A stretch of DNA of 9,030 nucleotides from Anaerohalosphaeraceae bacterium. GTDB taxonomy: Bacteria; Planctomycetota; Phycisphaerae; Sedimentisphaerales; Anaerohalosphaeraceae. A program made the translations under genes and the position numbers. Shown here piece by piece: positions 1 to 6,432 of the stretch. Location: contig DAOVIC010000070.1 of NCBI GenBank assembly GCA_030671565.1, forward strand, positions 1 to 9,030. Reading direction: 5' to 3'. The notes below the pieces were generated by a model. It made no database searches. It saw only the letters and a program-made list of their open reading frames with translations, and had not been told where the DNA came from. The number at the start of each line of letters is the position of its first letter. Within the stretch, counting starts at the first letter, position 1.

Positions 1-1
1 G

Positions 2-295
2 AACAAGTCAAAAGAAAGAAAAGAATATGTCGTCATGTCCGAGATGCTTCCCGATGAAGTAAACTCATACTCCAAAAGATACCTCAACAGCGTGGTCGAA
101 ACGGTAAACGGGGTCGCGATAAATACGCTTGCCGACCTTAAAGAAGCTTTCGAGAACAACGAAGAGGCCTTCTGTGAAATAAAATTCATGTTCTCGCCCA
201 CCCCGCTTATCATTGACAATGAAAAAGCATTCGTCAGAGCACCTGAAATAATGAATAAATACAACGTACCCGCAAAGGCAAGCCTGGAGAACTGA
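2..295 (+). CDS. DEG9/HtrA-type protein, C-terminal fragment (gene runs off the left edge)
   Basis: An open frame enters at base 2 and ends at TGA 293-295, giving the last 97 residues of a longer protein. The window shows no start; the in-frame ATG at 35 lies inside a conserved domain and is unlikely to be one. The fragment matches, position for position, the C-terminal PDZ-like domain of the next gene: EYVVMSEMLPDEV here against DILVLSYVLPTDI there, then VNGVAINTLADL against YNGIKVRSIADI. That pattern is typical of plant DEG9-type Deg proteases, where the C-terminal PDZ-like domain drives oligomer assembly (family knowledge). The protease and first PDZ domains are therefore expected left of the window. 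Only 2 bases separate its stop from the next ATG, and a GGAG at 286-289 inside its end serves as ribosome binding site for that gene, so the two are co-transcribed and probably translationally coupled. Whether this copy is catalytically active cannot be seen. Confidence 0.8.
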   Translation, partial: NKSKERKEYVVMSEMLPDEVNSYSKRYLNSVVETVNGVAINTLADLKEAFENNEEAFCEIKFMFSPTPLIIDNEKAFVRAPEIMNKYNVPAKASLEN

Positions 296-297
296 CC

Positions 298-1806
298 ATG
301 ACGTATAGACCGACCTTAACGATAACAATTTTAGCCGCGATCCTGTTCGCCGGTTGTGAAACAGCACAGCGGAGAAATTCCGATTCTGCCGAAAAGGCCT
401 TCAAGGACGAGATAAAACATTCGCTCGTATTTCTTGACATAACCACATCCGCCTACGAAAACCTTCAGCCGTGGAAGCTGGCTCCGGTCCGGCAGGAACA
501 CGGTTACGGATGTGCGGTAGCGCCGTATCAGGTACTGACGACCGCACGCAACATGATCGATGCCGCATTCGTCAAAGCAAGACGATTCGGACAAAACGAG
601 TTCGTCCCCGTAACCGTAAAAGTCATCGACTACGAAGCCAACCTCTGCCTGCTCCAGCTCGACCCCAACGCCATGAACGCCCCGCTTAAGCCGATAACGT
701 TCGTAGAAGATTTTAACAAGAACGCGGAACTGACCGCATGGTGGATATCCTCCGGCGGCCAGATCAATACTTCGCATGCCGCCCTCGACCGTGCCGAAGT
801 AAACAAATCAAACGTCTCTTACTCGCAGGTACTCGACTACATCGTCGGCAGTTCCCCGCAAACACCGGGCAGGGGACGGCTCTTCTGTTATAACGAAAAA
901 CCGATCGGCATCGCGTACTGGTCCGATTCCGCAAACGCCGAAGCGGGCCTTGCGCCGGCACACACCATCAACCTCTTCCTGCAAAACGCCCGAAGCGGTA
1001 GTTACGAAGGCTTTCCGTCGCTGGGATTTTCGGCAAGCAATCTCGTCGACCCAGCCATGCGCAACTATCTCAAAATGCCTCCGGAGATCACTGACGGCAT
1101 CTATGTAACCAAAACATACAACCTCGGCACCGCAGGCGACGTACTGAAAGCAGGCGACGTCATACTTGCCATCGACAACAACCCGATAGATTCGCACGGC
1201 CGGTTCCAGCACCCTGTATTTGACCGCATAATGTATCACGATCTCATCACAAGCCGCAAAACAGGCGACTCGATAACTTTCGACATCTTCCGCGACGGCC
1301 GGAAAAAACAGGTCTCCGCCACCGCAAAAAATTTCAAAGCCTCCGAAATGCTCGTCCCATTCTACGAGTACGGCAAACAACCCGAATACATCATAACCGC
1401 AGGGTACGTCATACAAAAACTCACCCGTCCGTATCTAACTAGCTGGGGCGACAACTGGCAAGGCGCGGTCCCGCCGCATCTCTACAACTATTATCGAAAC
1501 GACTCCTTCAACCCCTCGGACGAAAGAGAAGACATACTGGTCCTAAGCTACGTCCTGCCGACAGATATTTCGCTCGGCTACCATTCGCTCGGCAGGATCG
1601 TGATAGACAAATACAACGGAATAAAAGTAAGAAGTATCGCCGACATAACAGAAGCGATGAAACTAAACCCCCTCGACAAGTTCGACACCATAACATTCGA
1701 AAACGACAACCCAACCGTAGTAATAGACAGGAGCAATCGCTACGCCGCCGACAAACTCATACAAAATAATTACGGAATAAACAAGCTGATAAACGTAACG
1801 CCATAA
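298..1806 (+). CDS. DEG9/HtrA-like lipoprotein with degenerate protease triad and two PDZ-type domains
   Basis: A 502-residue protein. Residues 1-20 form a lipoprotein signal peptide with lipobox LFAGC (Cys20), so it should be exported and lipid-anchored. Residues about 60-230 have the trypsin-like HtrA layout, but the catalytic positions have changed: LTTARNM carries Arg84 where LTNxHxV has His, YEANLCLL carries Asn115 where the Asp lies, and TPGRGRL carries Gly191 where GNSGGPx has Ser. After that segment FCYNEKPIGIA still aligns with the family. Residues about 237-345 form a PDZ domain starting GFPSLGF and including VLKAGDVILAIDNNPI. Residues about 350-500 form the DEG9-type C-terminal PDZ-like domain (AGYVIQKLTRPYL, ILVLSYVLPTDI). 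The start is ATG 298 with GGAG 8 bases upstream. The domain order matches DEG9; activity loss is inferred from the alignment. A likely role is as scaffold, chaperone or regulatory partner of the upstream paralogue. An alternative is a divergent protease with an unrecognised triad, which I think unlikely. Confidence 0.85.
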   Translation: MTYRPTLTITILAAILFAGCETAQRRNSDSAEKAFKDEIKHSLVFLDITTSAYENLQPWKLAPVRQEHGYGCAVAPYQVLTTARNMIDAAFVKARRFGQNEFVPVTVKVIDYEANLCLLQLDPNAMNAPLKPITFVEDFNKNAELTAWWISSGGQINTSHAALDRAEVNKSNVSYSQVLDYIVGSSPQTPGRGRLFCYNEKPIGIAYWSDSANAEAGLAPAHTINLFLQNARSGSYEGFPSLGFSASNLVDPAMRNYLKMPPEITDGIYVTKTYNLGTAGDVLKAGDVILAIDNNPIDSHGRFQHPVFDRIMYHDLITSRKTGDSITFDIFRDGRKKQVSATAKNFKASEMLVPFYEYGKQPEYIITAGYVIQKLTRPYLTSWGDNWQGAVPPHLYNYYRNDSFNPSDEREDILVLSYVLPTDISLGYHSLGRIVIDKYNGIKVRSIADITEAMKLNPLDKFDTITFENDNPTVVIDRSNRYAADKLIQNNYGINKLINVTP

Positions 1807-1810
1807 TAAG

Positions 1811-1909
1811 ATGAGACATAGAGACCGGTTCGAAAGCGACAACGGAAAACCAATACAGTGGAAGGTCCTGGACGGTAATATGGGGATAGTGCCCGAAGAA
1901 GAAAACTAA
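1811..1909 (+). CDS. Small ORF, 32 residues, doubtful
   Basis: An ATG 4 bases after the lipoprotein stop opens a 32-codon frame ending at TAA 1907-1909. The peptide starts MRHRDRFESD and ends GIVPEEEN; it is charged, with no membrane segment, cysteine or recognised motif. It lies between the lipoprotein stop and the terminator at 1944, so it would be on the same transcript. I see no Shine-Dalgarno sequence, only the A/T-rich end of the previous gene, so it would depend on re-initiation. It may be a genuine small protein, a remnant of a longer gene, or chance. No function is assigned. Confidence 0.25.
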   Translation: MRHRDRFESDNGKPIQWKVLDGNMGIVPEEEN

Positions 1910-1943
1910 GGGCTTCAAAAAACTCACAAGCAGGCTGAATAAT

Positions 1944-1990
1944 AAAAGGTCCCGTCCCTGTTTTGTTAACAAACAGGACGAGACCTTTTT
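1944..1990. terminator. Bidirectional Rho-independent terminator between convergent genes
   Basis: Two arms of 19-20 bases (1944-1963 and 1971-1989) pair almost fully around the 7-base loop TGTTAAC, with one mismatch and one bulged C. The right arm ends in a T run (1986-1990). The left arm starts with AAAA, which reads as a T run on the - strand. It lies between the + strand lipoprotein operon and the - strand 3D-domain gene, where a shared terminator for convergent transcription is expected. Confidence 0.88.
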
Positions 1991-2026
1991 ATGTGTTGAT
2001 CATGAAGGCCAGGACAAAACTGATTA

Positions 2027-2476
2027 TCACTCGCCGATCTTAACGTCGATGTATTGCACCCCCCACTGAAGCGCCTCTTCGTGCGTATTGAAAAATACAT
2101 CAAGCCGGTCGCCCTTAATAGCTCCGCCCCGGTCAAGCACCTTGATAACTTCGCCGTTATTGTAACCGGCGACAATCATCTCGGTCCCAAACGCATACCT
2201 TCTGTCAGCAGCGGCAAACCTGTCGCCCTGAAATATCTTATGCCCCGTAGCCGTCATACCATCGGACCACTCACCGCAGCATTTCGCACACGGGCAATAC
2301 GCGGTAACGCGCATATGCACCGCGTGCCATCTCGGCTCGCCGATGACATCTTCGGCAAAAACCGGTCCGGCAAAACTGCTCATAACACAAAAGATCGCCG
2401 CTGCAAATAAACCTGCCGCGCACGCCTTCGGGTTCACAAAAAACGAACGCAAACTTTTAGCACCAACTCTTTTCAT
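2027..2476 (-). CDS. Secreted 3D-domain protein, probable peptidoglycan glycan-strand lyase
   Basis: A 149-residue protein. Residues 1-41 are a signal peptide: basic start MKR, hydrophobic core about 20-37, likely cleavage after VFA41. The rest is a 3D domain (named for three conserved Asp; MltA C-terminal/Sps/YuiC-like), with VTAYCPC at about 57-63, SDGMTATG at 71-78, and Asp at 91 (AADRR), 115 (LDRGGAIKG) and 126 (RLDVFF). Members of this family cleave peptidoglycan glycan strands non-hydrolytically. It is short, with only signal and domain, so it is probably soluble in the periplasm. Four clustered cysteines (C61, C63, C66, C67 in CPCAKCC) suggest a disulfide or metal site. I chose ATG at 2476 over TTG at 2479 because AAGG lies 9 bases upstream of the ATG. 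A good promoter (2574-2602) sits about 100 bases upstream. It faces the DEG9-type operon across a shared terminator. Domain assignment is confident; enzymatic activity is inferred. Confidence 0.85.
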   Translation of the reverse strand: MKRVGAKSLRSFFVNPKACAAGLFAAAIFCVMSSFAGPVFAEDVIGEPRWHAVHMRVTAYCPCAKCCGEWSDGMTATGHKIFQGDRFAAADRRYAFGTEMIVAGYNNGEVIKVLDRGGAIKGDRLDVFFNTHEEALQWGVQYIDVKIGE

Positions 2477-2573
2477 CAATCACCACCTTCCGAAAATATC
2501 CGTACCAAAAAACAACTTCTTCAATGATCCGAAAAATTTACTGCTGCAGTTACACAGCCCCCATATGGATTTG

Positions 2574-2602
2574 ATTATATCACAAAAACCCCTTAAACTC
2601 AA
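2574..2602 (-). promoter_or_regulatory. Sigma70-type promoter for the 3D-domain gene
   Basis: On the - strand, TTGAGT (2602-2597) and a perfect TATAAT (2579-2574) are separated by 17 bases. They lie about 100 bases upstream of the ATG at 2476 in the 270-base gap behind the L,D-transpeptidase gene, so the 3D gene can be transcribed on its own. The spacer contains GGGGTTTTT, and AACCCCC upstream at about 2639-2645 could pair with it; whether that matters is unknown. Confidence 0.65.
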
Positions 2603-2659
2603 GCCAACCGCATCAAAACGCGTAAATAAGTTTTTTCAGGGGGTTTCAAAAGAAATGAA

Positions 2660-2678
2660 CAGGCCATTATAGGACCTG
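2660..2678 (-). terminator. Weak terminator candidate after the L,D-transpeptidase gene
   Basis: On the - strand, CAGGTCC and GGCCTG pair (6 bp, one bulged T) around the loop TATAAT, followed by a T-rich but broken tail (TTCATTTCTTTTG). It lies about 70 bases past the transpeptidase stop. The stem is short, so read-through into the 3D gene is likely. The TATAAT in the loop could instead be a -10 element, but no good -35 partner is visible. Confidence 0.35.
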
Positions 2679-2746
2679 CCAGAAAAAAGAAAAACACGCC
2701 AAATACCATAGTTTACAAGTATATCATGTACTGAACTTAAGAGCTG

Positions 2747-3778
2747 CTATTCGGCAACCACAACCTGCGAAACGCCCGACATCAAAATGTCATAAATAAA
2801 TTCGATGTCTTCGTTACGAAGACGTATACACCCGCGCGAACTCGCCATGCCGATCTCTTCCGGATCATCCGTACCATGAAGAGCAAAGCCATCCCTGCCC
2901 TTAGCCGGACCGTCGATACCTTCCAGACCGATCCACCTGGTCCCGAGCGGATAATCTTCGTCATCCGAATGATAAACACGGCCGCTGTCAGGATCGGTCC
3001 ACGTCGGCGTGATCATTTTTCCATCCGGCCGAACCCGCCATGTTCCAGCAGGCGTTTCTTTGCCGCCTCTGCCGATCCCCACAACAAAACTCTGCACAAA
3101 AGTATCCTGAAGGTACAGATCCATAGTAAACCGCGACCGCGACACCCTGCAATGGAACGGACCTTCGATAACTTTAATGCTCTTGCCTGCCCGAAGAGTC
3201 CGGGCGTCGCTGATATTATTAATCCGCATCAGCACCCCATAAGGCATATTGAACTTTTTACCGATACCGGCTAAACGGTCGCCCGGCTTAACCTTGTACT
3301 TACTGCAAAATTTATCGTCCTTAAAAACGATGTTGTTGAAAAGCCACTTATCGCTAAGCATCGATATCTGCTCTTTAACAAGCGCCGTCTGCTCGGCTTT
3401 CATTGGCATCGCCAGCATCGAACCAAGCTTGTCGCGAGCCTCGATAACCATAGGCGGATTTGAATTGATACAAGCCTTAATCTCGGCAAGTATCCCGTTA
3501 AGATTACCCTCAGCTTCCAAAGCCAGTCCCTCGTCACCCTCAACACCGTCGTCAACAACCTCTGCCATAAACTCATCGGTCGAAAGGCTTGCGATCTCTT
3601 CCGTAAGATTCGCCGCCGAAACCGCAAAATCATGATCGCGGCCATAACTAAAGATCGGCCCGTGCCTAAGCGTATAGCTTTTCACGCCGATAAAAACCAG
3701 GATCGCCAAAATTAAAACTGAAAGCTTTTGCTTTCGCTTTCGTCTTTGCTGCTGCCTGTATGTGAGGTATCGCCTCAT
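2747..3778 (-). CDS. LysM + YkuD L,D-transpeptidase, membrane-anchored
   Basis: A 343-residue protein. The N-terminus is very basic (residues 3-18), followed by a hydrophobic helix (about 19-33) that acts as signal anchor, leaving the body in the periplasm. Residues 55-145 are acidic and probably helical, with no recognised motif. A LysM peptidoglycan-binding domain spans about 161-206 (YKVKPGDRLAGIGKKF ... LRAGKSIKV). The YkuD catalytic domain follows (about 210-343), with ETPAGTW and the active-site signature His301-Gly-Thr ... Ser314-Arg-Gly-Cys317-Ile-Arg; Cys317 is the nucleophile. Family enzymes make 3-3 cross-links or attach proteins to the wall. The start ATG has GGAG 8 bases upstream. 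It begins 49 bases after the mreB stop on the same strand with no terminator seen, so the two are probably co-transcribed, tying cross-linking to the cell-shape cytoskeleton. Catalytic residues look intact. I give no gene symbol because naming within this family is not reliable. Confidence 0.93.
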   Translation of the reverse strand: MRRYLTYRQQQRRKRKQKLSVLILAILVFIGVKSYTLRHGPIFSYGRDHDFAVSAANLTEEIASLSTDEFMAEVVDDGVEGDEGLALEAEGNLNGILAEIKACINSNPPMVIEARDKLGSMLAMPMKAEQTALVKEQISMLSDKWLFNNIVFKDDKFCSKYKVKPGDRLAGIGKKFNMPYGVLMRINNISDARTLRAGKSIKVIEGPFHCRVSRSRFTMDLYLQDTFVQSFVVGIGRGGKETPAGTWRVRPDGKMITPTWTDPDSGRVYHSDDEDYPLGTRWIGLEGIDGPAKGRDGFALHGTDDPEEIGMASSRGCIRLRNEDIEFIYDILMSGVSQVVVAE

Positions 3779-3827
3779 CTGTAAGTCTCCCTACTTGTTG
3801 CATTACCGCCAAAACTCAATACACCTT

Positions 3828-4910
3828 TTAATCTTCAACCGAATCCATCGAACTTTTCCACATATCGATATTCGAAACATACACCCCTGTTCCCTTCGCC
3901 ACAGACTGCATAGGCTCATCGACTCTCGTGGTCTTCAGACCCGTGGCGTTTTCGATAATCGTATCCATATTACGAAGCAGTGATCCGCCGCCGCAAATAT
4001 GGATCCCATTATCGATAAGATCGGCAGCCAGCTCCGGTTTAGCCCTCTCAAGTGTCCGTATAACCGACTCAAGTATTTCCGAGATAGGCTCCTTAAGGGC
4101 TTCACGAATTTCTTCGCTCGTCAAAACGATCTCGCGCGGCATACCTGTAACCGTATCGCGTCCTGCGATTTCCATGGTCAATTCTCTTTCAAGAGGCGCC
4201 GCCGACCCGATCTCGATCTTAACTTTCTCAGCACGGACCTCGCCGACAAGCAGGTTATAAGTCTTCTTGATATGATTAATGATCGCCCTGTCCATCGAAT
4301 CACCGCCGACCCGAGCCGATTCGCACGATGCAATATCAGACAAACTCATGATCGCAACCTCAGTGGTACCGCCGCCTATATCGATTATCATAGAAGCGGT
4401 AGGATGACCGATCGGAAGTCCGGAACCGATACCAGCAGCCATCGGCTCATCGACAAGATAAACCTTACGGGCACCTGCACGTTCGGCACTTTCGATAACC
4501 GCACGACGCTCGACCTGAGTTATACCGCTTGGCACTGCAATAACAATACGAGGCTTAGTAAGACCAGCCTTCGTCATACCCTGTGCCTTCTTGATAAAAT
4601 AACTCAGCATAGCTTCCGTCGCCTGAAAGTTACTGATCACGCCATTTTCCATCGGACGTATCGCACTTATAGAAGCCGGAGTCTTCCCAAGCATCTCACG
4701 TGCAACAAATCCAACTGCCTGACCGTTATCAAGAACAACATTGGTTTTCTTACAAACCGCCACCACAGAAGGTTCGCTAAGAACGATGCCCTTATTACGC
4801 ACGCTTATCACCGTAGTGCAAGTGCCAAGGTCGACACCGATATCCGTTCCCAGAAATCCGCCAAAGCACCCTGAAATCATTCCGACAAGCCGCTTTACTT
4901 TATTAACCAT
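3828..4910 (-). CDS. mreB: Rod-shape protein MreB (bacterial actin)
   Basis: A 360-residue actin-fold ATPase that polymerises on the inner face of the membrane and guides peptidoglycan synthesis. Actin-family motifs are present: phosphate-1 loop GVDLGTCTT (about 25-33), AVPSGITQVERRA (125-137), LVDEPMAAGIGSGLPIG (152-168, with Glu155 at the catalytic position), phosphate-2 loop DIGGGTTEVAI (177-187), and adenosine motif GGGSLL (307-312). Residues 1-20 form a longer than usual basic/hydrophobic N-terminus (VKRLVGMISGCFGGFLG), likely an amphipathic membrane-binding helix. ATG 4910 was chosen because AAGGA lies 8 bases upstream; a GTG at 4952 would add 14 residues but lacks a good binding site. 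Small departures from textbook MreB are DLGTCTT for DLGTANT and VDEP for EEP. The next gene is an L,D-transpeptidase, not mreC, which is unusual. A related actin (Mbl/MreBH-type) is possible, but MreB-family membership is clear. Confidence 0.95.
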   Translation of the reverse strand: MVNKVKRLVGMISGCFGGFLGTDIGVDLGTCTTVISVRNKGIVLSEPSVVAVCKKTNVVLDNGQAVGFVAREMLGKTPASISAIRPMENGVISNFQATEAMLSYFIKKAQGMTKAGLTKPRIVIAVPSGITQVERRAVIESAERAGARKVYLVDEPMAAGIGSGLPIGHPTASMIIDIGGGTTEVAIMSLSDIASCESARVGGDSMDRAIINHIKKTYNLLVGEVRAEKVKIEIGSAAPLERELTMEIAGRDTVTGMPREIVLTSEEIREALKEPISEILESVIRTLERAKPELAADLIDNGIHICGGGSLLRNMDTIIENATGLKTTRVDEPMQSVAKGTGVYVSNIDMWKSSMDSVED

Positions 4911-4956
4911 TATCCAGTTCCTTCCAGTTATTTGGTCCAATTTTACGAACACTTAT

Positions 4957-4969
4957 CGCCCTAAGGGCG
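4957..4969 (-). promoter_or_regulatory. Small hairpin in the mreB leader
   Basis: CGCCC and GGGCG pair perfectly (5 bp) around a 3-base loop, about 47 bases before the mreB ATG. No T run follows, so it is not a terminator. It could stabilise the mRNA or bind a regulator; the role is unknown. Confidence 0.35.
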
Positions 4970-4988
4970 GGTCGTACAGGATGTATCG

Positions 4989-5017
4989 GTTATAAGGGCT
5001 GTTCGTTAAACCCAAAA
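4989..5017 (-). promoter_or_regulatory. Weak promoter candidate for mreB
   Basis: On the - strand, TATAAC (4994-4989) lies 17 bases after TTTTGG (5017-5012). The -10 is good and the -35 poor. It would give a leader of about 70 bases that includes the hairpin at 4957-4969. The 220-base gap between the amidase-like gene and mreB needs a promoter somewhere, and this is the best one I see. Confidence 0.3.
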
Positions 5018-5133
5018 TCGATCAACGCTGATATTTCCTTGTAAAGGCCCTTTTTGGTGTGGTGTTCTTTTTACCGTAGTCCGATAAATAAAGATTGGCT
5101 TCTGAAATCCCCCAAAAACCACTGTCGTTTTCT

Positions 5134-5646
5134 TTATCGCCAGTTGCCCGGATAAGATATGTGTTCAGGCGTGATGCTGAATTTTCTGGCTATCACCTCC
5201 GCCAGGGTTTCGACCCGCTTTACCTGGATATCCGTCGGACAAAGCAAATTGCCCTCGGTAACAATGCATATCTGGATCGTCTCTGCGCCACTGTCAATAC
5301 CGTTATTAAATGAATAAGGCAATTGCTTCCGCCAGTTCATCGTAGACTGAACCTGACCGTTACTTCCGATAAAACCGTTCCAAACAACGAAATGGCATTT
5401 TTCGCTATCGTATTTGCTGCTGCCGCTGTCCTGATAGTAATAAATTTCAACCCCGTCCCAATCCCTTAATGGTTCGCTAAGATCGTCGCTGAAAAACTTC
5501 TCAACAGAACCAAGCCGCTGGTAATCCGACAAACTAAACGCCTGCGCCTGCACGGGGGCATGATCCAGAGACTTCAAAACAAACAAACCGATGATAATGG
5601 AAACCATCGCCGCAAAAAATACATTAGTGGTGCGTTTATGGGACAT
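5134..5646 (-). CDS. Exported amidase/PGRP-fold protein lacking zinc ligands (pseudo-amidase)
   Basis: A 170-residue protein. Residues 1-36 form a signal peptide or anchor (hydrophobic 9-25, possible cleavage after VQAQA36). Residues about 62-168 follow the type-2 N-acetylmuramoyl-L-alanine amidase/PGRP pattern: WDGVEIYYY (63-71) where the family has a strand ending in HHS; CHFVVWNG (84-91) for YHFVIGNG; GQVQSTMNWRKQ (97-108); IQICIVTEGN (124-133) for IGICLVGNF; CPTDIQ (136-141) for PT..Q; and ITPEHISYPGNW, where the family has a His near the end. The three zinc positions seem replaced: Tyr69/70, Phe113 and Tyr165. Family amidases cut the stem peptide from peptidoglycan; this copy probably cannot and may bind wall fragments. 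ATG 5646 was preferred because the signal sequence starts there; a TTG at 5796 would add 50 residues before it. The Shine-Dalgarno is weak. It lies upstream of mreB on the same strand. The fold is inferred by eye. Confidence 0.7.
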   Translation of the reverse strand: MSHKRTTNVFFAAMVSIIIGLFVLKSLDHAPVQAQAFSLSDYQRLGSVEKFFSDDLSEPLRDWDGVEIYYYQDSGSSKYDSEKCHFVVWNGFIGSNGQVQSTMNWRKQLPYSFNNGIDSGAETIQICIVTEGNLLCPTDIQVKRVETLAEVIARKFSITPEHISYPGNWR

Positions 5647-5679
5647 CTTGATATTTAGGTCCAACCCATTAAATAAAAG

Positions 5680-5707
5680 AAAAAATGCCGATACTACAAA
5701 ACATCGG
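5680..5707 (-). terminator. Terminator candidate after the metallopeptidase gene
   Basis: On the - strand, CCGAT and ATCGG pair (5 bp) around a 10-base loop; CA and then TTTTTT follow. The stem is short and the loop large, so it is a modest candidate. It lies about 140 bases beyond the DUF45 stop and 34 bases before the amidase-like ATG. If it works as a terminator, that gene's promoter must lie very close to its start. Confidence 0.35.
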
Positions 5708-5798
5708 ACTATTATTTTCTCGACATCATAAGGGCCAGACTTAACCAACGACCGACACGGAAAACAAATAATCCGCCTCCTGATCCGCAACGGCAATG

Positions 5799-5830
5799 TT
5801 TAGAATTTCGGTGGTTTGAATTTAGAATTT
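5799..5830. repeat. Direct repeat TTTAGAATTT, two copies
   Basis: The 10-base word occurs at 5799-5808 and 5821-5830, in phase at 22 bases, within the 48-base stretch just past the DUF45 stop. Both copies are followed within 12 bases by TTTCGG or TTCGG. It may be a remnant of a dispersed intergenic repeat or chance in A/T-rich sequence. Confidence 0.45.
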
Positions 5831-5844
5831 GTTTCGGATTTGCC

Positions 5845-6414
5845 TCACAAAAGATGCCCGCGCAACTCACTCCGTATATCCCTTATATTCCCTACATCCC
5901 CCATAACCTTCTCAACCTTCCGCCAAAACCGTTTGCCGTGATTTTTATGTACGGTATGCACAAGCTCATGCACTATCACATAGTCCCTTGCTCTTTCGGA
6001 CAGATGCATAAGCCCGGCGTTTAGACTGATATTATTCTTCGCCGAACAACTCCCCCACCTCGTCTTTTGCCGCCGCACCGTAACCTTGCCGTACTCAAAC
6101 CCGTGCACCCGTGCCAACTGACCGACCCGCCCGGCAAGAAACTCCTTCGCCGCCGCAACATCAACCTCGCCAAGTTTTTCCTTAACTGCCGCACGCTTCT
6201 TCTCATACGCCTTCATCTGCGCAACACTCTTTTTGGCCCACGCAACATGCGAATCAAAAAACCGCCGCGCAGCCGCAAAAGAAACACGCCTGGGAACCGC
6301 AACCCGAACCCCTCTGCCGGGACGAACAGAAACACTTAAACGTTTCGCCCGCAAACTACGCTCAAACAAAACATCCCCAACCCCGACAAAACTAACAAAA
6401 ACCCGATCCGCCAA
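5845..6414 (-). CDS. YgjP/DUF45-type zinc metallopeptidase
   Basis: A 189-residue protein with the DUF45 (YgjP-like, SprT-related) pattern. The N-terminal half has the basic strand pattern RSLRAKRLSVSVRPGRGVRV (20-39) and RRFFDSHVAWA (50-60). The core has KTRWGSCSAKNNISLN (117-132), then the zinc site VHELVHTVHKNHGKRFW (148-164) with His149, Glu150, His153 and a third ligand probably His159. There is no signal peptide, so it is cytoplasmic; its substrate is unknown in most bacteria. The start is TTG 6414 with AGGAG 5 bases upstream. An ATG at 6419 lies in another frame and directly abuts the GGAG, so it should not be used, and no other in-frame start exists upstream. Codon use differs from its neighbours: many GGG, GTT, CGG and TTG codons make its coding strand G/T-rich, which may mean acquisition by transfer. 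A terminator for upstream transcription lies only about 19 bases before it. Confidence 0.9.
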   Translation of the reverse strand: MADRVFVSFVGVGDVLFERSLRAKRLSVSVRPGRGVRVAVPRRVSFAAARRFFDSHVAWAKKSVAQMKAYEKKRAAVKEKLGEVDVAAAKEFLAGRVGQLARVHGFEYGKVTVRRQKTRWGSCSAKNNISLNAGLMHLSERARDYVIVHELVHTVHKNHGKRFWRKVEKVMGDVGNIRDIRSELRGHLL

Positions 6415-6432
6415 AACATCTCCTGACCATAT

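Noticed and set aside
808..1416. - strand open frame of 202 codons inside the lipoprotein gene
   Set aside because: Antisense to a protein with clear lipobox and PDZ domains; its translation shows no recognisable domain.
2586..2646. Distant inverted repeat of AAACCCC and GGGGTTT as a terminator for the transpeptidase gene
   Set aside because: The loop is over 40 bases and the second arm lies inside a good promoter spacer, so a terminator reading is weak; it is only mentioned with the promoter.
3999..4874. Long + strand open frame of 291 codons opposite mreB
   Set aside because: It lies wholly antisense to a clear mreB, has a His/Arg/Asn-rich composition without motifs, and no ribosome binding site is evident. 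It is a shadow of mreB codon use.
4911..4952. Longer mreB start at GTG 4952
   Set aside because: The ATG at 4910 has AAGGA at 8-base spacing; the GTG has no comparable site and would add an atypical extension.
5041..5057. AAAGGCCCTTTTT as a terminator downstream of the amidase-like gene
   Set aside because: The arms would leave almost no loop, so a stable hairpin cannot form.
5647..5796. Longer start (TTG 5796) for the amidase-like protein
   Set aside because: It would put 50 residues, including a second hydrophobic stretch, ahead of a normal signal peptide, and would run through the terminator-like hairpin at 5680-5707.
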